DNA from: Micrococcaceae bacterium
GTDB lineage: Bacteria > Actinomycetota > Actinomycetes > Actinomycetales > Micrococcaceae
Length of the DNA stretch: 64,000 nt
Direction of reading: 5' to 3'
Assembly (NCBI GenBank): GCA_013393415.1
Contig: JABXHI010000033.1
Coordinates: 93,851-157,850 of the forward strand
Positions 53,064 through 62,091 of the stretch are shown here, one piece after another. Position numbers and translations under genes: made by a program. The notes beneath the pieces were generated by a model. That model saw only the letters and a list, made by a program, of their open reading frames with translations. It had not been told where the DNA came from and made no database searches. Position 1 is the first letter of the stretch. The number at the start of each line of letters is the position of its first letter.

Positions 53064-53610
53064 TTTGCTTAACCTAAACTGTTGGAATGCACATCGCTGC
53101 GAGGGCTTCAACGACTCTCAAGTCAGATGAGGTTCACGCGTGCTGGCGACACTGCGATGAATGAGTCTCAGCCTTGCGTCACGGCATGGCCCCCGGATTT
53201 TCCTAGGCCTAAACTTCGGCTTCTGTAAGCGATGTAGTGGATGGCGGTCAGAGCGGGTCAAAGGCCATTACACGTGTTTGCTTCTCATCCAAGCAGTACT
53301 GGGTCAAGACGCTTTATACGCTCCTTGGGCAGGAATAACTCTTGGCTGAGGCTTATGTTGTGCAGCAGCACAACTTCTCGGAACGTTTACCTCACAGTGC
53401 CTATCTACTATTCGTGAGGAGCAAGCCCGGTATCAGGCATCTATGCGGATACGCTGTAGCTACGCGCGCAGCTTCTGCAGATGGTGCGCCCCGAACCCTA
53501 AACTTATTACCCCACCGATGGCGATCAGAGTGGTCTCTTGCAAAGTTGCACCGAGGTTTGTTAGGAACCTGTTTCCAGTAACGGGTGTCTGGGCTTCGGA
53601 AAGCAGTGGT
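53064..53610. other. Non-coding or degraded region before the IS21 element
   Basis: About 550 bases with only short frames. On the minus strand a frame ending with TAG at 53460-53462 and open through 53614 encodes a mildly hydrophobic stretch ('TLIAIGGVISLGFGAH'), perhaps the end of a gene cut by the IS. No start or homology supports it. Confidence 0.4.
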
Positions 53611-53623
53611 CTGAGCAGTGGGT

Positions 53624-53677
53624 AACACCCGGATGACGATCCGGTAGCGGTTGCGCTGGGCTGGTCATCCGGGTGTT
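53624..53677 (-). repeat. Long perfect hairpin at the IS21 left end
   Basis: 14-base arms AACACCCGGATGAC (53624-53637) and GTCATCCGGGTGTT (53664-53677), 26-base loop. It lies just after istB and overlaps the left-end repeat. It might terminate istB transcripts or block read-through into the element; no T-run follows. Confidence 0.6.
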
Positions 53678-53688
53678 TGGTTCAGCGA

Positions 53689-54441
53689 TTAGTCATGTTG
53701 GTGTTGGTACTGGCGCATATTGGGTCCGTTGAGTTGGATGATCTCTGCTGAAGCGACAAGGCGGTTGAGAATGGATTCCGCAATCACCGCGTCGTGCAGG
53801 GTTTTATACCAATCTTGTGGATCAAATTGCGAGGTCACCAAGGTGGAGCCTCGACCATCGCGGGCCGCTAAAATATTCAACAGCTCCGCCGCGGTTTCCT
53901 GGGTGATCGGGGTGGTCAAGAAATCGTCCAAAATTAACACATCACAGTTATGCAGGTCGGTGAGGAAATCCAGCCGGTGTTGTGCGTTATAGTCCAGGAC
54001 GGCTAATTGATTGGCCAGGTCATCCAGGCGGAAGAACCGGGCCGTGTAGAATTTACGGCACGCGGCATTGAGCAGTGCTTGGGCAAGGTAGGTTTTGCCA
54101 ACACTGGAGGTGCCCAGGATGACCAGGTTTTGGGCCTGGTCAATCCATTGACCGCTGGCTAAGCGTCCGATGACTTCTCGGTTGAGACTCCGGTCAGGTA
54201 AGTAACGCAGTTCTTCGATACAGGCTTGTGGATTTGGTGTCCGAGAAGCCTTCAACAGTTTCTGAGTTCGGCGTTGCTGCCTGGCGGCGTTTTCTTGATC
54301 CACCGCATAGAGGATCTTTTGAGAAAACGTCCAATCGTCATAGGCTGGATCATTGGCCAGCTCGATCACGGTGTGGCCAAACGCGGTCATGCGTAACTGG
54401 GTAAATAACGGCATATCGTCTTGCGTCAGATGGCGATCCAT
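53689..54441 (-). CDS. istB: IS21 helper ATPase IstB
   Basis: A 250-residue AAA+ ATPase that assists the IstA transposase in target capture. Walker A 'GTSSVGKTYLAQALL', Walker B 'CDVLILDDF', and 'YDDWTFSQK' typical near the start. Its ATG overlaps the istA stop (TAATG), a standard IS21 arrangement. Full length, no frame damage, so the element could be active. Confidence 0.95.
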   Translation of the reverse strand: MDRHLTQDDMPLFTQLRMTAFGHTVIELANDPAYDDWTFSQKILYAVDQENAARQQRRTQKLLKASRTPNPQACIEELRYLPDRSLNREVIGRLASGQWIDQAQNLVILGTSSVGKTYLAQALLNAACRKFYTARFFRLDDLANQLAVLDYNAQHRLDFLTDLHNCDVLILDDFLTTPITQETAAELLNILAARDGRGSTLVTSQFDPQDWYKTLHDAVIAESILNRLVASAEIIQLNGPNMRQYQHQHD

Positions 54442-56099
54442 TAGCGCTGACCCCCATCCTGCTGATCGTCTTTGCGGTGTTGCAATAACGCATCGAGGCT
54501 GAACCGATCTGGGCCAGCCAAATGCGCTCCGCGGGTATCCCGTGGCTCGGTTACCAGTGGCGTTGCGCTGCGCTGATTCGACCTTGCAGCCCCGGTGGTC
54601 GGCCGGTCAGTGGCCAGGGCTCGCAGCGCTGCCAGCTGTTGCTTGACACTGGTGTAGCTGATCAACCGCCCGGTGTCTTGGACGATCAGCTCGTGGCAGG
54701 CTTGCTCCAGTAAGCGCTTCTTCTCGGTGCTACCCTTAGCCAAATGCAGGATGTTCTGACACGTTCGATACCCTTGGGCCTCGATGCGTTGCCGATGCAA
54801 CACCTGCTTGATAGCCTCAACGGTGGCCGGGCCAATCTTATGGGCTTGGCGTACGAAATAGGCGCCAGTCCATAACCCAGAAGCCGCCCGGTGATGTGCC
54901 GGGGCGTGATCAACATCCGTGATAAACACGTGCTTGGCATCCGGGACGGCAGGGTGGGCAATGATCTGGTTGTTAGCCATCACGGCCAACTGATCACCGA
55001 TGATTCTGACATCCACACTCTGGCCCGCATAGGCATAGGGCACCGAGTATTTCACCGTGGCAATCTCGATATGATAATCCCGGTTCACCTTGGATTTACG
55101 CCACACCACCGGCTGCCACTGCTGCTCCGGCAGGTGCAGCAGTGCATGGCGTTCATGTTCCTCGAACAGATCCTGGCGACTGACCTCCTGGTTACCGCGA
55201 AACGGAGTCCGCGCATTAATGAAGTCCACCCGCTGGCCGATCGCGGCATTGAGCTCATCCAGGCTGGCAAATCGTCGATCCGCCAAAAACTGGATGATCT
55301 CATGCGTGACCACCTTGACCCCAGCCTCCACGTTCCCCTTCTCTTGCGGCGCATTGGGATTGGTTGGCACGGCAGCCGTGGTGTAATACGCCAAAAACTC
55401 CTCGTAGGCCTGATTGACCTCCCGGGCCCGGTCACCCTTGGTGATCTGATTGGACGCAGTCGAGGTATTGTCAGGGATCACCACCTGGGTGACACCACCG
55501 GCGTATTCAAAGGCCCGTTTATGCCCATCCAACCAGTTCGGCTGTCGTTCGTTGCCATAGCCGTAAGCAAAGACCAGCCCGGAGTACGGCAACGAGGCTA
55601 CAAAGATCGATACCCGGGTTTTAGCGCCGGTGATCGGATCAAAGACCACCATTTTCTGACCCGCCCAGTCCACTTGCATCGTATGCGCCGGCACATGTTG
55701 GATCCGCATCGTCAGCTGATTGACATCGACGTATTGCCCCACGATCTGGCAAAACCGCTGGTAACTATAATGCCGTTGTCCAGGGGCGGCTTCGGTTTCC
55801 AGATACCGGGCCCACAACACTTTTAACGGTGCCTTGGCGATACCAGTGCGACGCTTGACCATGCGGGCCAGATCAAAGCCCACAAATTCGTCCGAGACGG
55901 TCTTGCGTCCATCGAGGAACAACAACTCCAGGTCTTCAGCCGTGAGTTGTTCAATATCAGCCACAGTGGTAAAGCCATGATCTTCACAGATCTGCTTGGC
56001 TTTGGCGATCGTGGCATGTGAACACCTGGCGCGCTGGGCAATCTGTCGAAACGACCACTGCTGCATCAACAGCAGCATCACGAAACGGTAATCCGTCAT
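54441..56099 (-). CDS. istA: IS21 transposase IstA
   Basis: A 552-residue DDE transposase. N-terminal HTH region ('WSFRQIAQRARCSHATIAKAKQ'), catalytic Asp in 'MQVDWAGQKMVVF', second Asp in 'VIPDNTSTA', and Glu in 'EKGNVEAGVK'. C-terminal Mu-type beta domain contains 'HIEIATVKYSVPYAY'. Start ATG 56097-56099. Full length, so the element is probably intact. Confidence 0.95.
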   Translation of the reverse strand: MTDYRFVMLLLMQQWSFRQIAQRARCSHATIAKAKQICEDHGFTTVADIEQLTAEDLELLFLDGRKTVSDEFVGFDLARMVKRRTGIAKAPLKVLWARYLETEAAPGQRHYSYQRFCQIVGQYVDVNQLTMRIQHVPAHTMQVDWAGQKMVVFDPITGAKTRVSIFVASLPYSGLVFAYGYGNERQPNWLDGHKRAFEYAGGVTQVVIPDNTSTASNQITKGDRAREVNQAYEEFLAYYTTAAVPTNPNAPQEKGNVEAGVKVVTHEIIQFLADRRFASLDELNAAIGQRVDFINARTPFRGNQEVSRQDLFEEHERHALLHLPEQQWQPVVWRKSKVNRDYHIEIATVKYSVPYAYAGQSVDVRIIGDQLAVMANNQIIAHPAVPDAKHVFITDVDHAPAHHRAASGLWTGAYFVRQAHKIGPATVEAIKQVLHRQRIEAQGYRTCQNILHLAKGSTEKKRLLEQACHELIVQDTGRLISYTSVKQQLAALRALATDRPTTGAARSNQRSATPLVTEPRDTRGAHLAGPDRFSLDALLQHRKDDQQDGGQR

Positions 56100-56260
56100 C
56101 GAAATCTCCTATTTCAAAAAGCACACAACCCTTCGTTGTGTGTGAAATAGAGCACACCACGCATTGATGCGCCACCGCTACTGGATACCCATACCAGCGT
56201 TACCCGATCGCCAGACCCATGTAACTCGATCGTCAGACAAACGTTACTAAATACACGCTC

Positions 56261-56380
56261 CTAACAGAGGTTAATCAGGACACCTAGAATGACAAAAAGT
56301 ATAAATGCTGTGACACCAAAAACTATTGCTAAATTTTTGTGATGTCCTGCATCCGAGCGTGATGTTTCTCCAGTGTCCAT
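56261..56380 (-). CDS. 39-residue membrane protein beside IS21
   Basis: Reads MDTGETSRSDAGHHKNLAIV..., then a single hydrophobic helix (about 17-37) and ends '...LINLC'. AAGGGG lies 6 bases before the ATG (56378-56380), which makes a real gene likely. The stop TAG (56261-56263) sits about 6 bases from the IS end, so the IS may have replaced a former longer C-terminus. Function unknown. Confidence 0.6.
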   Translation of the reverse strand: MDTGETSRSDAGHHKNLAIVFGVTAFILFVILGVLINLC

Positions 56381-56532
56381 CTCAACCCCTTAATCGATGG
56401 TCTGGCCGCGCATTCGACATTTATGCAAGATGAGAAATTCGGTCACTTCTCAGATCAATTCAGTATTCTACATAGAAGATGTCGACTGCTTAGTCAGAGA
56501 AACGTCTTGGAAACTGGACCACGATTCAATTT

Positions 56533-56703
56533 ATGGTTATGCCAATTTTGTTCATAATCGCGCTCCTGGTGCTCATTTTCGCGGTGCTATCCGTAGCAAG
56601 ATCGGTGAGGAAAGTTGCCCTGAATTCAGAAGGGCTCTTGCCTAACCTTACGACGGCAGAGCACTATGTAGATTTTCGTAAGTCACGGAAGACCAGCGTT
56701 TAG
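56533..56703 (+). CDS. Small single-helix membrane protein
   Basis: A 56-residue frame with an N-terminal helix ('MPILFIIALLVLIFAVLSVARSVRK' pattern) and a polar, basic tail. No good ribosome site, so the call rests on composition alone. No family known. Confidence 0.4.
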   Translation: MVMPILFIIALLVLIFAVLSVARSVRKVALNSEGLLPNLTTAEHYVDFRKSRKTSV

Positions 56704-56884
56704 ATAGTTAGCGTTGTTTAGCAATATGGTGAACCACCAAAAATAAACAATACGCCCTGGTGAGTTCTAGGAAAGGATACTTATTATCCGACTGATCATA
56801 GGTGAATCTATTTTTCAGGTCGCTTCTCCGCTCATACCCGCCACCGTCGAGTGGATCGTTATCCTACTCGGCATTGTCCATCTT

Positions 56885-57118
56885 ATGATGTTTGTGTTCT
56901 TGCTATTTTGGCTGCCTAAGCAGAAGATGGTTAATCCTTTTGCGCGCCTAGTAGGTATCATCGTGGCGCTCCTTATCCCGTTCATCGGACCGGTAGCAGT
57001 GTGGTTCGGTGCGCGACGGAACACCGCGACAGGAAGCAACCATGAAGCACACCATCATGCATCATCTACGACCGACAAGACGGAGGCTCGAAATGGTTAT
57101 AGCAAAACCGTACGGTGA
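56885..57118 (+). CDS. Small two-helix membrane protein
   Basis: From ATG 56885, 77 residues: 'LLFWLPKQKMVNPFARLVGIIVALLIPFIGPVAVWFGARR' resembles PLD-nuclease N-terminal-type or superinfection-immunity-like small membrane proteins. The frame stays open upstream to about 56760 and codes for a further hydrophobic helix ('VEWIVILLGIVHL'). AGGAAAGG (about 56770-56778) precedes an in-frame ATT about 56785, so a non-ATG start there would give about 111 residues. Confidence 0.5.
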   Translation: MMFVFLLFWLPKQKMVNPFARLVGIIVALLIPFIGPVAVWFGARRNTATGSNHEAHHHASSTTDKTEARNGYSKTVR

Positions 57119-57183
57119 TGAACCACATAGAGGGCTAGACTAAAATCGTGACTTTGGCTGCCGAATAGCGGGGCGGGGTCGCG

Positions 57184-57564
57184 ATGGTTCTGAAGGGACA
57201 GAGTATGGGAAAAAGGGCGCCCGAACGGCGCGTCATCCGCCTCTGTCCGGACTACGGGCGAGATTGGCCGCTGTGGGAGTCATCGACACCAACAAGGGCC
57301 GTCGGCTACACCACTGATCCTGAGATCTACGACCTCTCCGAGCAGCTGAGCCAAGACATGGCCCGGTGGAACGCCTTCTGGGAGCAGCATTTCGATCCCT
57401 TCGAGGGCTGGGACGATCATGAGAGTCGTGAACGGTGGCGCAGAGAGGGTGAACGGATCGCGGCATGCCTCCGCCGCGAAGTCGTATTGTTTGCCGATGT
57501 GCAGTATGAACCGTGGCCACTTGAAGAGTTGACCCCGGAGGAGACACCGCAACCAGAGCTGTAA
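57184..57564 (+). CDS. Hypothetical protein
   Basis: A 126-residue protein, or 118 if started at ATG 57208, which has AAGGGA 7 bases upstream. Rich in Trp, Glu and Arg ('DWPLWESS', 'WNAFWEQHFDPFEGWDD'), no membrane segment. Such Trp-rich small proteins recur in Micrococcaceae without known role. It ends near a shared terminator. Confidence 0.62.
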   Translation: MVLKGQSMGKRAPERRVIRLCPDYGRDWPLWESSTPTRAVGYTTDPEIYDLSEQLSQDMARWNAFWEQHFDPFEGWDDHESRERWRREGERIAACLRREVVLFADVQYEPWPLEELTPEETPQPEL

Positions 57565-57581
57565 TCTATCTCGAAAAGAAC

Positions 57582-57608
57582 GGCGGGGCAGAAGTGTTCT
57601 GCCCCGCC
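57582..57608 (+). terminator. Bidirectional terminator
   Basis: Perfect 12-base arms GGCGGGGCAGAA (57582-57593) and TTCTGCCCCGCC (57597-57608), 3-base loop. It lies between the ends of the hypothetical gene and the convergent creatinase paralogue. T-runs are weak on both sides. Confidence 0.72.
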
Positions 57609-57634
57609 ACTATTTGCCTCACGTGAGGCGCGTT

Positions 57635-58879
57635 CTAGTCAATGACGTTGTGGTCTGGACCGACTTCGAATTCAGCGAAGTTCTCGACACCATTTTCGTT
57701 GATCCACAGAGTATCGTGCTCACGGTATCCGCCGGCACCCGGCAGATGGTTGGGAATCGTGAGCATGGGCTCCATCGAAATCACCATACCGGGCTGCAGT
57801 TCGGTTTCGATGTCTTCGCGGAATTCCATCGCAGCTTCACGACCGTAGTACGGACTCATAACACCGAAGGAGTGCCCGTAACCAATTGGTGCGTATTTCA
57901 AAAGATCCTGACGCTCGAAGAACCGGTTCACCTCGGCCGCGACCTCTTGTGCGATGGCGCCAGGCTTAATCAGCGAGAGCCCCAATTCGTAGGCCTCCAT
58001 GTTGATCTTCCAGATGTCCAGGGTGGCCTTGTCTGGTTGCCCCAAGGTCATCGTGCGTTCCACCGCAGTGTAGTGGCCCGACATCATCGGGAAGCAGTTG
58101 ATGGAGAGCAGATCGCCCTTCTGTAGCTGGCGAGTCGTCGGCCAGTTATGCGCACCGTCAGTGTTGAGGCCCGCCTGCACCAAGGAGAACGTTTCGCGTA
58201 GCTCCTTACTCGGATACACTTTTGCGATTTCGGGCACCATGGCTTCAGTCCCCACAAACGCTAGCTCGTACTCGGTCACGCCCTCACGGATAGCGTTTTT
58301 GATGGCTCGAGCCCCGATTTCTGCGATCCGAGCACCTTGGCGAATGAGGTACACTTCTTCATCGGATTTCAACAGACGCTGCAGCATGATCGGTTCGGCC
58401 ATGTCGACCAGATCAACGCTCTCGAACCAGCTCTGGAAGGACTTGTACTCATCGACGGTTAAGCCATCAAACTCGATGCCGAGCTTCGAAGGCTTGATGC
58501 TTTGCTCGGCTAATACCTGGTCGATGGCCCGGAAGAAGTTGGCAGCTTCCCAGTCTGAGTAGACAATGTTCTCACCGTAGGTGGTGCGCCATGGCATGCC
58601 ACCATCGACCCACGGAGTCACGGTGGTGGATTTTTCTGGAGTGATGACCACCGCGAAAGTCCGTCCGAAAGGCGACGGCACGAAATCGGAGTAGTACTTG
58701 ATGTTATGCATGCTGGTCAGCACGAAGGCGTCAAGATCATAATCCGTCAAGAGTTTCCTGGCGAGCGTCAGACGCCGATCGAATTCCTGGTTTGAAAAGG
58801 TCAGATCGAGCTGTTCCCCGTTGTGCTGGGTGAATACGTGGGGGACGTGTTGATGATCGGTGAACTGAGGTTTAGCCAT
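57635..58879 (-). CDS. M24 family creatinase-like amidinohydrolase (second copy)
   Basis: A 414-residue paralogue of the creatinase at 34 kb. All catalytic positions are kept: Phe71, Arg73, His244, Tyr270, Glu274, Arg347, Glu370. The surroundings differ: 'SPFGRTF' for 'TYFGRSY', 'SPYYGRE' for 'SHYYGRE', 'LVQAGLNTDG' for 'WFQSGINTDG'. So a different guanidino or N-methyl substrate is possible; ectoine hydrolase (DoeA) is another related family. Start ATG 58877-58879 with GGAGAGAAG. Gene neighbours: a membrane protein, an antiporter, USP, IclR and an MHS transporter. Confidence 0.85.
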   Translation of the reverse strand: MAKPQFTDHQHVPHVFTQHNGEQLDLTFSNQEFDRRLTLARKLLTDYDLDAFVLTSMHNIKYYSDFVPSPFGRTFAVVITPEKSTTVTPWVDGGMPWRTTYGENIVYSDWEAANFFRAIDQVLAEQSIKPSKLGIEFDGLTVDEYKSFQSWFESVDLVDMAEPIMLQRLLKSDEEVYLIRQGARIAEIGARAIKNAIREGVTEYELAFVGTEAMVPEIAKVYPSKELRETFSLVQAGLNTDGAHNWPTTRQLQKGDLLSINCFPMMSGHYTAVERTMTLGQPDKATLDIWKINMEAYELGLSLIKPGAIAQEVAAEVNRFFERQDLLKYAPIGYGHSFGVMSPYYGREAAMEFREDIETELQPGMVISMEPMLTIPNHLPGAGGYREHDTLWINENGVENFAEFEVGPDHNVID

Positions 58880-59153
58880 GAAATCTTCTCTCCAGTTGAA
58901 CGGTCGGGTCATAGTGGCGATCTACGCCATAGTGCCCATCCTAAGACGGGCTTAAAAGCCACTTCAAGATAAGGGTAACGGTGACTCAGCGTTGTCTTGG
59001 TCTCACGGTGTTAGCCAATGGCTTTGTATGCTCTGCTGAGATCACAATGTTGTATAAACTTCGGCTCTACTATTGTGAGTCTTTGTGGCTCAAATATAGC
59101 GTGGGACACCATTACCGGTTTCGAAATATCGAATACTGAAGGTGGCGAGATTT

Positions 59154-59645
59154 ATGCGTATTGTCTGGAAAACCTTAGCGGGTGTCGCGATTGCTGCGCT
59201 GTTCTTTATCCTTGTCGGATACTTTGAGTTTCGTGTACAAATGCGTGAGCTGGGGCTCGCGCTCACCTGGGACCTGCAACCAAGCCACGTCACGATGAAT
59301 GACATGGCGGTTGTCGAACGCGTGGTGTTGCTCCTCGTCTTCGGCATTGTCGCGATGCTGTTTCTGCTTCGTCGTCGGGGCCTTTCGAACGACACAGGTA
59401 TCCCCGCGCTGGTGGCAGGGATCGGTCTCCTTGCGGTCTCTGGTTGGTACATGGCAACCGTCGACTATGCTCTTGAGCCAGTTGAAATGAATGACATGGG
59501 ACAAGACTTCGGGTGGGGACAGCTGCTGGAAACCGGTGCGTTGAGCTCCATGACTCTGGCAATGGCCGCCCTGCTCTTGGTCATTGCAGCGTTGCAATTT
59601 GCGCAGGCCACAGGCAAACGAACAGCCCAGGATTGGGGTTATTAG
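59154..59645 (+). CDS. Hypothetical membrane protein, four helices
   Basis: A 163-residue protein from ATG 59154 (a GTG 12 bases earlier is also in frame). Four hydrophobic segments, about residues 5-25, 50-70, 82-100 and 125-150. No catalytic motif. It is divergent from the creatinase paralogue and convergent with the antiporter gene (4-base overlap). Function unknown. Confidence 0.68.
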   Translation: MRIVWKTLAGVAIAALFFILVGYFEFRVQMRELGLALTWDLQPSHVTMNDMAVVERVVLLLVFGIVAMLFLLRRRGLSNDTGIPALVAGIGLLAVSGWYMATVDYALEPVEMNDMGQDFGWGQLLETGALSSMTLAMAALLLVIAALQFAQATGKRTAQDWGY

Positions 59646-61042
59646 AGCACCATTGCGGCAACCCAGCCAGCACCGGTGAGTGGGATGTTGTAGTGAATAA
59701 ACGTTGGGATCACGGTGTCGCGGATGTGGTCGTGTTGACCATCAGCGGCAAGTCCGGCTGTTGAACCCAGTGTCGAGTCGGACGCAGGTGAGCCGGCGTC
59801 GCCAAGTGCCCCGGCGGTACCGATGATCGCTACGGTCGCCAACATAGAGAAGTCGAGCGACATGCACAGCGGAACATAGATTGCGGCGATAATGGGCAAT
59901 GTTGAAAACGACGAGCCAATGCCCATGGTGACAATCAATCCGACGATGAGCATGGCCAATGCCGCCATCGCTTTATTATCCCCAAAGAAGTTCTGTACTG
60001 CTGTCACGAGGGGCTCGATTTGGTTGGACTCGATCATGACCGAAGCAAAGCCTTGAGCTGCGATCATGACGAATCCGATCAGCGCCATCATGCGCATGCC
60101 CGAGGTGAATACATCGTCAGCTTTATTCCACTGGACCACCCCGGAGATGAGGAAGATCGCCAAACCGACCAGCGAGCCTAGTAGGAGGCCGTCTGCGTCG
60201 GAGCCGGTGAATTGGATGATTAGCTGGATGGCGAACGTGGCAACGATGGCAACCAACGACATGATGATGTTGTATCGGGTTGGTGTTGGCTCGACAACGG
60301 TGCCACCAGCGATGGGTCGATCTTGGTAGGAGCGTGGTTTACGGTAGCTGATGAATACCGCAATGAGTAAGCCAACGACCATACCGGCAGCAGGGATGGC
60401 CATGGCTTGAATGATGTTAATGCCGGAGGTGTCGAGGCCAGCCTGCTCAATGTTGCCGAGCAGGATATCTTCGAGGAAGATCTTGCCGAAGCCGACCGGG
60501 AGCGTCATGTAGGTGGTCACCAGCCCGAAGGTGAGTACGCACGCGATCAGGCGACGGTCGAGTTGCAGTTTGTTCATGACCGTCAACAGGGGCGGGACTA
60601 GCAAGGGGATGAAGGCGATGTGTACTGGAAGGAGGTTTTGGGACATGATCGACATGGCGAGAATGCCAGCGATCAAAATGTAGCTCGTTGCCGTGACGGC
60701 CTTTTCAGACGCGCCATCTGCGTCCTTGTCGATCCTTTGGGTGAGCGTATCAGCGAGCGCTTTCGGTAGCCCGGAGGCTGCCACCGCCATCGCAAAAGCG
60801 CCGAGTAGCGCATAGGATAGGGCAATTTGTGCGCCATCTCCGAGCCCGCCTTGAAACGCGAGCATAGTGGATTCAAGTCCCATGCCTGCCATCAGGCCAC
60901 CCACGAGGGCGCCGATAAAGAGGGCAATGACAACATGGACGCGCAGCAGTGCTAACAAGAGCATGACGGCGACGGCGATAACTACAGCATTCACGATCGC
61001 TAAGCATAGACCAATATGCGTGGGTGTTCGATTTCGCGTCAT
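59642..61042 (-). CDS. Na+/H+ antiporter family (NhaC/YuiF-like) transporter
   Basis: A 466-residue membrane protein with about 11-12 helices. 'GLESTMLAFQGGLGDGAQIALSYALLGAFAMAVAASGLPKALA' and 'MSIMSQNLLPVHIAFIPLLVPPLL' are family features of YuiF-like transporters, which in Bacillus subtilis may carry histidine. Substrate here is open: an amino acid or a related compound is as likely as Na+/H+. Divergent from the USP gene (61111). Could import a substrate of the creatinase paralogue. Confidence 0.85.
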   Translation of the reverse strand: MTRNRTPTHIGLCLAIVNAVVIAVAVMLLLALLRVHVVIALFIGALVGGLMAGMGLESTMLAFQGGLGDGAQIALSYALLGAFAMAVAASGLPKALADTLTQRIDKDADGASEKAVTATSYILIAGILAMSIMSQNLLPVHIAFIPLLVPPLLTVMNKLQLDRRLIACVLTFGLVTTYMTLPVGFGKIFLEDILLGNIEQAGLDTSGINIIQAMAIPAAGMVVGLLIAVFISYRKPRSYQDRPIAGGTVVEPTPTRYNIIMSLVAIVATFAIQLIIQFTGSDADGLLLGSLVGLAIFLISGVVQWNKADDVFTSGMRMMALIGFVMIAAQGFASVMIESNQIEPLVTAVQNFFGDNKAMAALAMLIVGLIVTMGIGSSFSTLPIIAAIYVPLCMSLDFSMLATVAIIGTAGALGDAGSPASDSTLGSTAGLAADGQHDHIRDTVIPTFIHYNIPLTGAGWVAAMVL

Positions 61043-61110
61043 CGTGGGTTAACCCGCTGAACTCGCTGGGCAGTCTGTAACATTGCCTACAACCTTGCTA
61101 AGGTAGTGGT

Positions 61111-62085
61111 ATGGATCACATCTCAGGTAATGAAGTGTCACGGGTCGTCGTTGGTGTTGATGGATCAGAACACAGCGAGCGAGCGTTTGATATGGCGCTC
61201 ACAATTGCTCGACGGCGTCAATACTCCCTCAAGGTGATTACCACCTATACCGAGCCGGGCTATGAATATATACCGCCATCGATGCACGGTATGGCTAGAG
61301 AGCAGGCACAGCGTGACTTGGATGACGTGCTGGTCAGGGCTGAAGGCGTTGAGGTCGAGGTGAGTTCGCAGGCAATCGAGGGTGACGCTGCAGGTGTGCT
61401 GACTGCTGAGTCGAGCCAGGCTGCGCTAGTCGTTGTAGGCAAGCGAGGTCGGAGTCGATTTGCCGGACGGTTTCTCGGCAGCGTTTCGGCGTCGGTCGCG
61501 GCGTATTCTCGCTGTCCGAGTTTGATCGTGCCCGAAGATCGTGGCTCCGAGGAGCATTTGGAAACGCAATTCTCCAGGCTATCTGGGCAGCGCGAATTGA
61601 CTGAGTTTGGCGTCATCCCCTCCGAAGAGCTCGATGATGCCACCGATTTCTCGGGCAGTGTTGTGGTGGGGGTTGATGTGGATGTCGATCCAGCAGAGCT
61701 CGTACTGCAAGCTGCACAATATGCTGAGGGGCATGACGCGACGCTGATTTTAGTGAGCGCTCAGCCATTTAGTAGTAGTTTGTGGCTCCCGATCTCGCCT
61801 ATCTACGGGGCTGAAATCCCTGATCTACGCCAAGGCGTCGCGACGCGCCTCGCCGAGGTCGCCAACCATGTTGCTGAACAGACGAAGATTCCGGTGTCCT
61901 GGCGATTCTTTGACGCATCTCCCGCCGACGCGCTGGCTGGTGCGTCGCAAACGGCCCACGCAGTAGTCGTAGGCACACGTGGGCGCGGTGGTTTCACCGG
62001 TCTGTTGCTGGGATCTGTGAGCCAAGCCGTATTGAATCGCGCTGTTGCGCCGGTACTGGTGATTCCGACAACATCCGGCAGATAG
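61111..62085 (+). CDS. Universal stress protein, tandem UspA domains
   Basis: A 324-residue protein with two UspA domains. First: 'RVVVGVDGSEHSERAFDMAL', ending with the ATP-binding 'VVGKRGRSRFAGRFLGSVSASVAAYSRCPSLIVP'-type motif. Second: 'SVVVGVDVDVDPAELVL', ending 'VVGTRGRGGFTGLLLGSVSQAVLNRAVAPVLVIP'. The Gly-rich GxxG motif suggests nucleotide binding. Stress role typical of the family. Located between the antiporter and the IclR regulator. Confidence 0.92.
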   Translation: MDHISGNEVSRVVVGVDGSEHSERAFDMALTIARRRQYSLKVITTYTEPGYEYIPPSMHGMAREQAQRDLDDVLVRAEGVEVEVSSQAIEGDAAGVLTAESSQAALVVVGKRGRSRFAGRFLGSVSASVAAYSRCPSLIVPEDRGSEEHLETQFSRLSGQRELTEFGVIPSEELDDATDFSGSVVVGVDVDVDPAELVLQAAQYAEGHDATLILVSAQPFSSSLWLPISPIYGAEIPDLRQGVATRLAEVANHVAEQTKIPVSWRFFDASPADALAGASQTAHAVVVGTRGRGGFTGLLLGSVSQAVLNRAVAPVLVIPTTSGR

Positions 62086-62091
62086 TAGCGG

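Larger units (their letters stand above)
53611..56255 (-). mobile_element. IS21-family insertion sequence
   Basis: About 2.6 kb with istA and istB on the minus strand. The ends carry matching subterminal sequences GTAAC-N8-GACGATC: left 53622-53641 (GTAACACCCGGATGACGATC), right 56228-56247 read on the minus strand. A further right-end copy has GGCGATCGGGTAAC (about 56195-56210). These are the transposase-binding repeats of IS21 elements. The exact outer ends are not fixed: the right end is probably ACA at 56253-56255 (a TGT/ACA terminus), the left near 53611-53620. I found no clear target-site duplication. Confidence 0.8.
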
